Notes under the pieces: model-generated
The model's input: the letters and a program-made list of their open reading frames with translations, nothing else
Told to the model about the DNA's origin: nothing
Database searches by the model: none
In this document: positions 28,219 through 37,224 of the stretch, piece by piece
Numbering within the stretch: position 1 is the stretch's first letter
Layout of the letters: every line of letters begins with the position of its first letter
Program-made: the position numbers and the translations under genes
Assembly (NCBI RefSeq): GCF_015240255.1
Contig: NZ_CP061205.1
Location: 2,315,501-2,379,500 of the forward strand
DNA length: 64,000 nt
Direction of reading: 5' to 3'
Origin: Kordiimonas pumila
GTDB taxonomy: Bacteria > Pseudomonadota > Alphaproteobacteria > Sphingomonadales > Kordiimonadaceae

Positions 28219-29631
28219 TTATTTGCTAGGTTTAATTTCACGCTTCAAAAATGCAGGAACATGCGGGCCCAAGCCAACAAAAGGTTCTTTAGGCATGTCA
28301 TCTGGGGCAAAGTTAAGCTTGTCATCGTTCCTGCGCTGTGTGGGTTCATTCCTGCGTGGGGACGAATCTGCACGTTGGCGCGGTTGCCGTGTGTTTTCAC
28401 GCGGAGTACTGCTGCGCTGTGACCTTGGGTTTGCACTGCGTGTCTCAGCTTTGGGTTCTGGCTCTGAAGATTTTTCTGCTTGTTGCCCAGCTCTGCTTTC
28501 GGGCTCTAATTTGAGATTATCAATCTTCTTTAGAGGACTTTTTGTTAGTTTTTCAATAGTCTCAAGCAGTTTGTTGTCGATCTTTGATTTTGTGGCAATA
28601 GTAAAAGCTTTACCTTTTCTACCTGCGCGGCCTGTTCTGCCAATGCGGTGCACATAATCGTCGGCATGGCCCGGTACATCAAAGTTAAAAACATGGCTCA
28701 CATCAGGCACATCAAGTCCGCGCGCAGCTACATCAGAAGCGCAGAGCAGCTGTATTTTATTTTCTTTAAATTGCTTTAAAACGTCCATACGCTCAGATTG
28801 TTCCATATCACCGTGTAATTGACCGACGCTAAAGCCGTGACGATCTAATGATAGGTAAACTTCATTCACATCGCGTTTGCGATTACAGAAAATAATACCG
28901 TTCTTAATCTCTTCGGTTCGCAAAAGCTGCCTTAGGGCGTGTCTTTTTTCCCGAGGGCCAACCTCTACAAGAAACTGTTCAATAGTATCTGCGGTAGTCG
29001 CCGGGCGTGCCACTTCGATCTTTTTAGGATCATCGAGGAATTGTTTTGTGAGCCGCTGTATGACAGGCGGCATGGTTGCCGAGAAAAACAGGGTTTGGTG
29101 TTTTTTAGTGATGCGTTCGCAAATTTTTTCAACATCAGGGATAAACCCCATATCGAGCATGCGATCAGCTTCATCGACAACAAGTATCTCAATGCCATTG
29201 AGCAGCAGCTTGCCGCGCTCAAAATGGTCTAAAAGGCGGCCTGGTGTTGCGATGAGAACATCGGCGCCTCGTTCCAGTGCCTTTTCCTGATCGCTAAAAT
29301 TTACGCCGCCAATAAGCAGGGCCATCGTAAGTTTATGGTTTTTACCATATTTTTCAAAGCTGTCTGCAACTTGTGCTGCGAGCTCACGGGTTGGCTCTAG
29401 AATAAGGGACCTCGGCATACGTGCTCTAGCACGGCCTTCCGATAGAATATCGATCATTGGTAAGGTAAAGGATGCTGTTTTACCTGTGCCCGTTTGGGCA
29501 ATGCCAAGGATATCTCTGCCCATAAGGCACTGCGGTATGGCCTGAGCCTGAATGGGGGTAGGTTCACTGTAGCCAGCATCGCTGACAGCGGATAACAGCT
29601 TTTCGCTTAGTCCCAGTTGGTCAAAACCCAT
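28219..29631 (-). CDS. DEAD-box RNA helicase, RhlE-like
   Basis: ATP-dependent RNA helicase, probably in ribosome assembly or RNA turnover. Visible motifs: the Q motif PTPIQAQAIP, AQTGTGKT at 45-52, PTRELAAQ, DEAD at 153-156, SAT, ARGLDVPDV and HRIGRTGRAGRKG. The core ends near residue 370; the last ~100 residues form a basic, Arg/Ser/Gln-rich disordered tail typical of RhlE proteins, which probably binds RNA non-specifically. It lies between parE and the enoyl-CoA hydratase gene. Confidence 0.93.
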   Translation of the reverse strand: MGFDQLGLSEKLLSAVSDAGYSEPTPIQAQAIPQCLMGRDILGIAQTGTGKTASFTLPMIDILSEGRARARMPRSLILEPTRELAAQVADSFEKYGKNHKLTMALLIGGVNFSDQEKALERGADVLIATPGRLLDHFERGKLLLNGIEILVVDEADRMLDMGFIPDVEKICERITKKHQTLFFSATMPPVIQRLTKQFLDDPKKIEVARPATTADTIEQFLVEVGPREKRHALRQLLRTEEIKNGIIFCNRKRDVNEVYLSLDRHGFSVGQLHGDMEQSERMDVLKQFKENKIQLLCASDVAARGLDVPDVSHVFNFDVPGHADDYVHRIGRTGRAGRKGKAFTIATKSKIDNKLLETIEKLTKSPLKKIDNLKLEPESRAGQQAEKSSEPEPKAETRSANPRSQRSSTPRENTRQPRQRADSSPRRNEPTQRRNDDKLNFAPDDMPKEPFVGLGPHVPAFLKREIKPSK

Positions 29632-29740
29632 TCAATTACTACCACTTTTCGACAAAATTCAATGGGCGCAGAATAGGTCCCAAATGTTGAATGTCAATGA
29701 AGGATTGGAAATCCGGGTTTTTTCATCTGATATGTGTTGT

Positions 29741-31717
29741 TTAAATGTCCAACTGGTCAATATTTGCGGCATTGTCGCGGATGAAATCAAACCGCTTTTC
29801 TGGTTTTTTGCCCATTAGGTCATCAACCAGTCTGTTTACGTCGGCACGGGCGGCATATTCTTGTGGCAGTGTCACCCGTAAAAGAGTTCTGTTAGCACGG
29901 GCCATTGTGGTTTCTTTCAGCTGTGCCGGAGGCATCTCACCAAGGCCTTTAAAACGGCTAACCTCTACTTTACCACTACCAGAAAACTCTGTTTTCATCA
30001 GTTCGTCTTTATGGGCATCATCACGGGCATAAAAAACTTTGCCGCCTTTTGCGAGGCGGTAAAGTGGGGGCTGTGCCAGAAATAGATGCCCATCCCGAAC
30101 AAGTTGCGGCATTTCCTGAAAGAAGAATGTCATGAGAAGGGTAGCAATATGGGCACCATCCACGTCGGCATCGGTCATGATAACAACTTTTTCATACCGG
30201 AGTGCTGCGCCGTCATAGCCATCACGTACACCGCATCCAAGTGCTTGCGTAAGGTCTTTTATTTCCTGATTACCCGCAATTTTATCGCGGGTTGCAGAGG
30301 CAACATTCAGAATTTTACCGCGAATTGGCAAGATAGCCTGCGTTTTTCTGTCGCGTGCTTGTTTGGCAGAGCCACCGGCAGAATCACCTTCCACAATATA
30401 AATTTCTGTATTTTCAGAATCTTCGCTTGAACAATCAGTAAGCTTTCCGGGCAAGCGCAACTTTCGTTTACCAACGGCTGTTGCCCTTTTTATCTCACGT
30501 TCTTGCTTTCTGCGGAGTCTGTCTTCCAAGCGCTCAAGCGCCCATGTCAGCAGGCCATTTGCGCGGTCAGGGTGGTCTGCAAGCCAGTGGTCAAAGGCAT
30601 CTCTAATCGCATTTTCTGTTAGCCTGTGAGCATCCAGCGTTGAGAGTTTATCTTTTGTCTGGCCTTGAAACTGTGGATCGCGAATGAATACAGAGAGCAT
30701 AGTGCACGCAGAACCACATATATCATCAGATGTTAGCTGTGCTGCCTTTTTGTTATTCGTTAGGTCAGCATATGCTTTTAATCCGCGCATTAAGGCACTT
30801 CTAAAACCATTTTCGTGGGTGCCGCCTTGAGGTGTTGGAATGGTATTACAGTAACTGCTGGAGGAGCCATCGCCGAACTCAGGCCACTGCACAGCCCACT
30901 CAACTTGGCCGGCAGAATCAGGAAACTTCACAAACCCTGAAAATGGTTCTGTTGTAACACAGGTACGATTTTTCATGGTTTCTGTTAAATAATCAGCAAG
31001 GCCACCGGGAAAGTGAAGGCTGATCTCTGCTGGTGTTTTATCGTCAGCTTCAATGAGTGACGGATCACATTTGAACCGGATTTCAACGCCTCTAAACAGG
31101 TAAGCCTTTGACCTTGCCATCTTATAGAGTCGTGAAGGCTTGAATGTCGCTTTTTTACCAAAAATTTGATGATCTGGGAAAAAGGTCACCTTAGTGCCAC
31201 GCCTATTTTGAACAGGGCCAAGGTCTTCGAGAGGGCTCGTTGTTTTGCCGCGTGAATAAGATTGGCGCCAAAGGTTGCGGTCTCGTGCAACTTCAATTGT
31301 CATCGATTCGCTTAAAGCATTTACAACAGAAATCCCTACACCGTGAAGGCCACCTGATGTTGCGTAAGCATCTGAGTTAAACTTTCCACCTGAGTGCAAC
31401 GTTGTCATAATCACTTCAAGGGCAGATTTGCCGGGATATTTCGGATGAGGGTCTGTTGGTATACCCCGTCCATTATCGCTAATTGTTATATAACCGTCTG
31501 CACTTAGGGAAACATGAATAATATTTGCATGCCCAGCCACTGCCTCATCCATCGAGTTATCAAGGATTTCTGCAACCAGATGATGGAGTGCCCGTTCATC
31601 AGTGCCGCCAATGTACATGCCAGGCCGCTGTCTAACAGGCTCGAGGCCTTCAAGAACCTCAATATCTTTTGCAGAATAGTCAGTTTTTGTTTGCTGAACC
31701 TCAAACAGATCGGTCAT
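29741..31717 (-). CDS. parE: DNA topoisomerase IV subunit B
   Basis: ATPase subunit of topoisomerase IV, which decatenates daughter chromosomes with ParC. GHKL ATPase elements: EILDNSMDEAVAG, DNGRGIPTD, GGLHGVGISVVNAL; TOPRIM elements: VEGDSAGGSAKQ and TDADVDGAHIATLL. The short 658-residue form without the large GyrB insertion and the QPPLYRL..FKGLGEM ending favour ParE over GyrB. ATG at 31717 is preferred because GAAGG lies 7 bases upstream; an upstream start adds only 8 residues. Confidence 0.95.
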   Translation of the reverse strand: MTDLFEVQQTKTDYSAKDIEVLEGLEPVRQRPGMYIGGTDERALHHLVAEILDNSMDEAVAGHANIIHVSLSADGYITISDNGRGIPTDPHPKYPGKSALEVIMTTLHSGGKFNSDAYATSGGLHGVGISVVNALSESMTIEVARDRNLWRQSYSRGKTTSPLEDLGPVQNRRGTKVTFFPDHQIFGKKATFKPSRLYKMARSKAYLFRGVEIRFKCDPSLIEADDKTPAEISLHFPGGLADYLTETMKNRTCVTTEPFSGFVKFPDSAGQVEWAVQWPEFGDGSSSSYCNTIPTPQGGTHENGFRSALMRGLKAYADLTNNKKAAQLTSDDICGSACTMLSVFIRDPQFQGQTKDKLSTLDAHRLTENAIRDAFDHWLADHPDRANGLLTWALERLEDRLRRKQEREIKRATAVGKRKLRLPGKLTDCSSEDSENTEIYIVEGDSAGGSAKQARDRKTQAILPIRGKILNVASATRDKIAGNQEIKDLTQALGCGVRDGYDGAALRYEKVVIMTDADVDGAHIATLLMTFFFQEMPQLVRDGHLFLAQPPLYRLAKGGKVFYARDDAHKDELMKTEFSGSGKVEVSRFKGLGEMPPAQLKETTMARANRTLLRVTLPQEYAARADVNRLVDDLMGKKPEKRFDFIRDNAANIDQLDI

Positions 31718-31928
31718 TGGGTTACCTTCATAAAATATCACTATATCAGGGGGTAAACTAGTGTTGAGGATTCGTCAATACGATCAATATATAGTATTAG
31801 TATTGCGCCGTTAATGCATATATTGTATATATAAGAGTTCTTGAGGGCTTGATTTTCTACAGTAGACGTTCTGTTAACTGATTTGTTTTTAATATTAGCT
31901 AGTTAGCATTCACCAGAAAGGGAAACCG

Positions 31929-32198
31929 ATGACCAGTTTTCGTCCCATGAGCGTTTTTAGGCGTATGGTTGGCGGCATTGAGGTGCCACCACCTATGAGC
32001 AATATTGCTGTTGGTGATCGTTATGAACATATGGGGCAGGGTGTCTCTATCTGGGTTGTGGAGCGTATTAGCAAGGTTAGCATGAGCAGCTTTCCTCTTA
32101 TAAGCCTTGTAAGAGAAGGCCGGCCTGACTTGAAAAAGATTTTATCATTATCTGTGCTAGAAGAAGGTCAGGATTTTAGGCCCACTACTCTTCAATAA
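31929..32198 (+). CDS. Small conserved protein of unknown function
   Basis: 89 residues, not recognised as a named family. The start is supported by AAAGGGA 6 bases before ATG. The N-terminus FRPMSVFRRMVGG is basic and amphipathic; the centre, VGDRYEHMGQGVSIWVVERISKV, looks like a small beta-barrel; the end repeats LSLSVLEEGQDFRP. No signal peptide or membrane segment. It is divergent from parE and convergent with the next gene. The well-formed ribosome site and codon use argue it is real. Confidence 0.6.
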   Translation: MTSFRPMSVFRRMVGGIEVPPPMSNIAVGDRYEHMGQGVSIWVVERISKVSMSSFPLISLVREGRPDLKKILSLSVLEEGQDFRPTTLQ

Positions 32199-32235
32199 AC
32201 GAGAATTTATTGGCCTTAATGTAGGCAGTGCATTC

Positions 32236-32802
32236 CTAGTCGAAGAGTTTATCAATATCTTCTTGTGTTTGAAGATTCTCTGTTGCGGAAGATTTTTCGT
32301 TATTAACTATTTTTTCTATAACAGGCTTCTCATCAATTTTACCGTGAATCACCTGATTTAATTTCAATAGCATGCCTTGTATCTGCCCAACACGCTGTTT
32401 TACCAGCCCACGTGCAGCTTGTGATAAGCCTCTTTCAACTACATTTAGCTGTAAAAGACCTAAAAGGGTGGTGCTAATGAGTTCGTTTAAATCAGTGCAT
32501 AAGGCATTAAAAGCAGATCTTATAGATTCTGGCGCGATATTGAAGGCGTCGATAGCAAGATGTTTAGCTTGAAAGCCGCTGTCTTCAAAGTGTTGATTGT
32601 AGCTTTTAGGCTGCCAGTCTGAAGCGTCTTCCACAAGCTCGGGCATGTCGGGAATCATCTCCAGCAACATGACAATTTCATTAAAGTGATTCAAATAGTC
32701 GGTCGCTAAAAAGCTCTCAGGGTTAATATTGGCATCGGCTAACTTTGGCTGTAAAGCCTTCTGTTCATTTGTGTACTCAATCTGCATAGTTGCCGCCCAC
32801 AT
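32236..32802 (-). CDS. Helical protein of unknown function with a CheZ/FliM-type terminal motif
   Basis: 188 residues, largely helical. The central region ATDYLNHFNEIVMLLEMIPDMPE..WQPKSYNQHFEDSGF resembles a conserved alphaproteobacterial hypothetical family. The last residues, TQEDIDKLFD, match the short acidic motif found at the C-terminus of CheZ and the N-termini of FliM/FliN-type proteins, which docks on CheY or flagellar partners. Two starts are possible: ATG at 32802 (AAAGG close upstream) or ATG at 32787. No chemotaxis gene is nearby. Function unproven. Confidence 0.65.
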   Translation of the reverse strand: MWAATMQIEYTNEQKALQPKLADANINPESFLATDYLNHFNEIVMLLEMIPDMPELVEDASDWQPKSYNQHFEDSGFQAKHLAIDAFNIAPESIRSAFNALCTDLNELISTTLLGLLQLNVVERGLSQAARGLVKQRVGQIQGMLLKLNQVIHGKIDEKPVIEKIVNNEKSSATENLQTQEDIDKLFD

Positions 32803-32883
32803 GCACCTTTATGACCTAATTATTAATCCAGTTTAGACACTATATATTTTGTTAGTTGTTAAAAAGTAAATAACCATAAATAC

Positions 32884-32918
32884 AAAAGAGGCCTCTGTTA
32901 AAATAACAAAGGCCCCTT
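32884..32918 (-). terminator. Rho-independent terminator of glnBA
   Basis: On the minus strand, GGGGCCTTTGTTA, a 3-base loop and TAACAGAGGCCTC (32888-32916) form a long stem with few mismatches, followed by TTTTGTA. It lies 24 bases after the glnA stop. Confidence 0.85.
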
Positions 32919-32939
32919 CAATTGTATGTAAAATAAAGC

Positions 32940-34364
32940 TTATGAGCTGTAGTACATATCAAACTCAACAGGATGAGGTGCGAGTTCCATACGGATCACA
33001 TCTTCCATTTTTAGCTCGATATAAGCATCAATCTGATCATCAGAGAATACGTCACCCTGTTTCAGGAATTCACGGTCTGCATCAAGGCTAGCAAGTGCTT
33101 CACGCAGTGAACCAGCAACAGTTGGAACATTTGCAAGTTCTTCTGGCGGCAGAGCATAAAGATCTTTGTCCATAGCTTCGCCAGGGTGAATTTTGTTTTT
33201 AATGCCATCAATGCCAGCCATCAACATAGCTGCAAAAGCAAGGTATGGGTTTGCTGTTGGGTCTGGGAAGCGAACTTCAACACGTTTCGCTTTAGGACCG
33301 GCACCAAAAGGAATACGGCATGATGCAGAACGGTTGCGAGCAGAGTATGCCAGCAGAACAGGTGCTTCAAAACCAGGTGTCAAACGCTTGTAGCTATTTG
33401 TACTTGGGTTAGTGAAAGCATTAATTGCTTTTGCGTGCTTAATGATACCGCCAATGTAGTATAGGGCAGTTTCAGAAAGGCCTGCATAACCAGAGCCTGC
33501 AAATGTTGGCTGGCCATCTTTCCAGATAGACATGTGCGTATGCATACCTGAGCCGTTATCCGCAGCAACGGGTTTTGGCATGAACGTAGCTGTTTTACCG
33601 TATGTGTGTGCTACTTGGTGCGTTACAAATTTGTAGATCTGAACATTATCAGCTGTATCTACAAGTGTTGAGTAGGTAACACCTAGCTCATGCTGAGAAG
33701 CAGCCACTTCGTGGTGATGCTTGTCCATTGGCAGGCCCATTTCTTTCATGACCTTGACCATTTCGCCGCGCAGATCAACACAGCTATCCACAGGAGCTAC
33801 TGGAAAGTAACCGCCTTTAGCGCGTGGACGGTGGGCATAGTTGCCTTCGTCGTATGATTTGGCAGTATTATAAGGGCCTTCAATGTCGTCAATTTCGTAC
33901 ATTGCGCCGCTATAGTCTACTTTGAATTTTACATCGTCAAATACAAAGAACTCAGGCTCAGGACCAAAGAAGGCTGTGTCGCCAAGGCCGGAAAACTTCA
34001 GGAATTCCTCGGCTTTTTTAGCTGTACCGCGTGGGTCACGCTCGTAAGGTTGGCCCGTGATCGGGTCTAGAATGTCACAGAAAACAACGATTGTTACATC
34101 GGCAGTAAAGGGATCAATTGTTACAGAGTTCAGGTCAGGTTTTAAAACCATGTCTGATTCGTTAATTGCTTTCCAGCCAGCGATAGATGAGCCATCAAAC
34201 ATGATGCCATCTGAAAGCATGTCGTCATCCACAACATCAGCGCACATAGTAAGGTGCTGCCATTTACCTTTTGGATCTGTAAACCTAAGATCGATCCATT
34301 CGGCTTTTGCTTCTTTTACAAGAGCAAGAAAGTCCTCGACGCTGAGGTTGGTATACTTAGCCAT
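32940..34364 (-). CDS. glnA: Glutamine synthetase type I
   Basis: Dodecameric enzyme that makes glutamine from glutamate and ammonia, the main route of ammonium assimilation. Recognised by [12 protein letters not shown] and [13 protein letters not shown] at the N-terminus, [21 protein letters not shown] in the centre, and the adenylylation site tyrosine in [12 protein letters not shown] near residue 400, so activity should be regulated by GlnE. 474 residues is normal. AGGGAA lies 6 bases before the ATG. Cotranscribed with glnB, 57 bases upstream. Confidence 0.97.
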   Translation of the reverse strand: MAKYTNLSVEDFLALVKEAKAEWIDLRFTDPKGKWQHLTMCADVVDDDMLSDGIMFDGSSIAGWKAINESDMVLKPDLNSVTIDPFTADVTIVVFCDILDPITGQPYERDPRGTAKKAEEFLKFSGLGDTAFFGPEPEFFVFDDVKFKVDYSGAMYEIDDIEGPYNTAKSYDEGNYAHRPRAKGGYFPVAPVDSCVDLRGEMVKVMKEMGLPMDKHHHEVAASQHELGVTYSTLVDTADNVQIYKFVTHQVAHTYGKTATFMPKPVAADNGSGMHTHMSIWKDGQPTFAGSGYAGLSETALYYIGGIIKHAKAINAFTNPSTNSYKRLTPGFEAPVLLAYSARNRSASCRIPFGAGPKAKRVEVRFPDPTANPYLAFAAMLMAGIDGIKNKIHPGEAMDKDLYALPPEELANVPTVAGSLREALASLDADREFLKQGDVFSDDQIDAYIELKMEDVIRMELAPHPVEFDMYYSS

Positions 34365-34394
34365 TTCAAATTCCCTTTTTTGACAATTGTTTGT

Positions 34395-34413
34395 GAAACA
34401 CTAATAATGTTTC
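34395..34413 (-). other. Small hairpin in the glnB-glnA intergenic region
   Basis: GAAACA, a 7-base loop and TGTTTC form a 6-bp stem in the 57 bases between glnB and glnA. It may be a processing site or part of a secondary glnA promoter region; it is too weak to terminate. Confidence 0.3.
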
Positions 34414-34421
34414 CGTTATGA

Positions 34422-34766
<345 letters not shown>

Positions 34767-34796
34767 TTACCGCTATTAAGGTGATGCAGCGCGTAC

Positions 34797-34812
34797 TGCA
34801 TAGAACATGCCA
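34797..34812 (-). promoter_or_regulatory. Sigma-54 (RpoN) promoter of glnBA
   Basis: On the minus strand TGGCATGTTCTATGCA, against the consensus TGGCACG-N4-TTGCA: the invariant GG and GC are exactly 10 bases apart and 14 of the defined positions or spacers agree. The expected start of transcription is about 25 bases before the glnB ATG. No equally clear NtrC site was found. Confidence 0.72.
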
Positions 34813-35092
34813 GTTAGTCTGCAAAATTAAAAGGTTATATATATCAAGTGATTGGTATATTTTTTTCAATTTACTCCGTTTTGGTGCTTCAGTAGATTGC
34901 TTAAAAAATAGGCAATTGCCTTATCACTGCACAGACCGGGCTAAATAAATGCTTATGGTGATAGTATGGTGTAAGCAGATAAAGACAAGTGATGGCCTGA
35001 TAAGGGGTGTAATTTATAGATGTTTTCAATTCTTCAGGGAAGCGCTGTTTTATATTTGTTTAAAGTAATCCTCAATATCCTTAAATTCGCGC
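34813..35092. other. Intergenic region between glnB promoter and tRNA-His promoter
   Basis: About 280 AT-rich bases. NtrC or IHF sites for the sigma-54 promoter would be expected here; short GGTGC/GCAC pieces are visible near 34883 and 34927 but none forms a convincing NtrC palindrome. No open reading frame with a ribosome site was seen. Confidence 0.4.
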
Positions 35093-35121
35093 TTGACGAA
35101 TGAGGCTGCATGCGCATAAAC
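35093..35121 (+). promoter_or_regulatory. Probable sigma-70 promoter of tRNA-His
   Basis: TTGACG, a 17-base spacer and ATAAAC, ending 21 bases before the tRNA 5' end. It closely resembles the TTGACA-17-TAAACA element before tRNA-Asp at 50368. Confidence 0.5.
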
Positions 35122-35142
35122 AGGCCCACCATAAATGCTTGT

Positions 35143-35220
35143 GGCGGGTGTAGTTCAGTTGGTTAGAACGCCAGATTGTGATTCTGGAGGCCGCCGGTTC
35201 AAGTCCGGTCACTCGCCCCA
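35143..35220 (+). tRNA. tRNA-His (anticodon GTG)
   Basis: 78 bases including an encoded G at position -1 opposite C73, the tRNA-His identity element, and encoded CCA. Acceptor GCGGGTG/CACTCGC, anticodon stem CCAGA/TCTGG with loop TTGTGAT, T loop TTCAAGT. Confidence 0.97.
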
Positions 35221-35238
35221 TTTTGCATTTTTTTGAAT

Positions 35239-35265
35239 AAGCCCCTTTCGGGGCTTTTTTCTTTT
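35239..35265 (+). terminator. Rho-independent terminator after tRNA-His
   Basis: AAGCCCC, loop TTTC, GGGGCTT, then a run of T (35239-35262). Confidence 0.9.
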
Positions 35266-35297
35266 GCTACACTGCGCCGATTCCATAGGGGGAGTTG

Positions 35298-36800
35298 ATG
35301 GCGGTTTCTTGGTCAAGTAATGAACACGTTTTACTAACACCTGCAGAAGCGAGTGCTGCTGATGCATGGGCAATTAACAGTGGTGTGTCTGGCCTCGATT
35401 TAATGGAGAGCGCCGGCCGCGCAACCGCAGAAATGCTGGTAGAATACATCGGGACGCCCCTTGAAACGGGTGGCGAAATTATCGTTCTTTGTGGCCCAGG
35501 GAACAACGGCGGTGATGGCTTTGTCACCGCGCGGTATCTTGATGATTGGGGTTATCCTGTCCGTGTAATTGCTGTTTCGTCCTTAGATGAAATGACATCA
35601 GACGCGGCGGAAATGGCTGAAATTTGGCGCGGACAGACTGATAAAATAGACGCGGCTCGCTTAAAAAACGTATCTGTTGTTGTGGATTGCTTGTTTGGTA
35701 CAGGCCTTTCACGTCCGATTGAGGAGCCTATCGCAGACCTGATCAATAAAGTGAATGCGCTTGATGCTTTCAAACTGGCTGTTGATCTGCCGAGCGGGCT
35801 TGATGGTGTAACCGGACTACCAACTGGTGCGTGCTTTCAAGCCGATGCTACCGTTACTTTTTCATATAGAAAGCCTGCCCACCTTATTGCACCGGGTCGG
35901 TTTTACTGTGGCGGCGCTGACCATGTGCATGTGGCAGATATTGGTTTACCGGAAGAATCACTGAGTGAACTTGATCCGCAATATTTTTCCAATGAGCCTT
36001 CTTTGTGGGGCTGGTGTTTTCCGTTTCAGGGGCCTGAGACTCATAAATATGACAGAGGGCACCTGCTGGTATTAGGCGGTAAAGAGCCAACCTTAGGAGC
36101 GTCAAGGCTTGCAAGCATGGCAGCGCTAAGGGCTGGCGCTGGCCTCGTTACACTTGCGGCACCTAGCGAAACATATGGGGTACAGGCGGCAGCGCTCACT
36201 GATGTAATGGTTAGGCGCTTTGATTCTGTATTTGGTTTTATTGGCATCATGGCGGATCACAGAATTGGAACAGTGATTCTGGGGCCGGGCTCGGGAATCA
36301 GTGAAAAAACGGTGGACATGGTTCAGCAAGCAGGCAGGAAAGAGCGTAACATGGTGTTGGATGCTGATGTGCTGTCCAGCATGATTGGCCGGATCGAAAT
36401 TATATCTGACATTAAAAACTGCGCGGTTGTTCTAACGCCGCATGAGGGCGAATTTATAAGGCTTTTCCCTGATCTTGATTATAAAAAAGACAGGCTTGCT
36501 GCTGTTCGGGCTGCTGCCAAGCGGGCGTGTGCAACAGTGGTACTAAAGGGTGTTTCAACGGTGGTGGCTGATGAAACGGGAAGGGTATCTATTGCTACAA
36601 ACGCGCCGTCATGGCTGGCTGTGGGCGGGACAGGTGATGTACTTTCCGGCATTATAGGCAGCCTATTGGTACAGGGGATGCCCGCTTTTGAGGCTGCTTC
36701 AGCGGCGGTGTGGATGCACGGCGAGGCAGGAATGAAAGCAGGTAGGGGCATGATAGCCTCTGATCTGGTAAATGCCATTCCTTCCATTTTACCCGGCTAA
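35298..36800 (+). CDS. nnr: Bifunctional NAD(P)H-hydrate repair enzyme (epimerase and ADP-dependent dehydratase)
   Basis: Repairs hydrated NADH and NADPH. The N-terminal YjeF_N domain (about 1-215) has GPGNNGGDGF at 66-75 and VDCLFGTGLSRP, and epimerises the hydrates. The C-terminal ribokinase-like domain (about 230-500) has HKYDRGHLLVLGG, GPGSG, LDADVLS and GGTGDVLSGIIG, and dehydrates the S form using ADP. 500 residues is the usual fused size. ATG at 35298 follows a GGGGG stretch. It stands alone between two tRNA genes. Confidence 0.95.
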   Translation: MAVSWSSNEHVLLTPAEASAADAWAINSGVSGLDLMESAGRATAEMLVEYIGTPLETGGEIIVLCGPGNNGGDGFVTARYLDDWGYPVRVIAVSSLDEMTSDAAEMAEIWRGQTDKIDAARLKNVSVVVDCLFGTGLSRPIEEPIADLINKVNALDAFKLAVDLPSGLDGVTGLPTGACFQADATVTFSYRKPAHLIAPGRFYCGGADHVHVADIGLPEESLSELDPQYFSNEPSLWGWCFPFQGPETHKYDRGHLLVLGGKEPTLGASRLASMAALRAGAGLVTLAAPSETYGVQAAALTDVMVRRFDSVFGFIGIMADHRIGTVILGPGSGISEKTVDMVQQAGRKERNMVLDADVLSSMIGRIEIISDIKNCAVVLTPHEGEFIRLFPDLDYKKDRLAAVRAAAKRACATVVLKGVSTVVADETGRVSIATNAPSWLAVGGTGDVLSGIIGSLLVQGMPAFEAASAAVWMHGEAGMKAGRGMIASDLVNAIPSILPG

Positions 36801-37074
36801 CAGCCATATTGTAGCACTAATATCATGCTTGGCACACTGTGCACCCGGTTTTGTGCCATTGAGCCAAATCTGTGCCATTTTGCGCCTTCCTGTATGATTT
36901 TTATATAGTATGTCATTTTTTTAGCCCTATGAGGCACAAAAATACTTGTACTCCTGTTTACGCCTGCTATAAGCGCCACGAACAGTCATATGAGGCTGAT
37001 ATAGCCGACTGTTTCACAAGGTATGTATAACGGCTTTTTGTTACCTTTATGGTATCAGCTGTTTTGAATGGTAT

Positions 37075-37159
37075 GCGGGCGTGGCGAAATTGGTAGACGC
37101 GCCAGATTTAGGTTCTGGTGTCCTAGGACGTGGGGGTTCAAGTCCCTCCGCCCGTACCA
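37075..37159 (+). tRNA. tRNA-Leu (anticodon TAG)
   Basis: 85 bases with a long variable arm, as expected for a class II tRNA, and encoded CCA. Acceptor GCGGGCG/CGCCCGT, anticodon stem CCAGA/TCTGG with loop TTTAGGT, T loop TTCAAGT. Confidence 0.97.
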
Positions 37160-37224
37160 CTCAAAAAGTGAAACAGTTTTGATAAGACAAAAATAAGATA
37201 AAATATAAAGAGAGTGGAAAAGCC

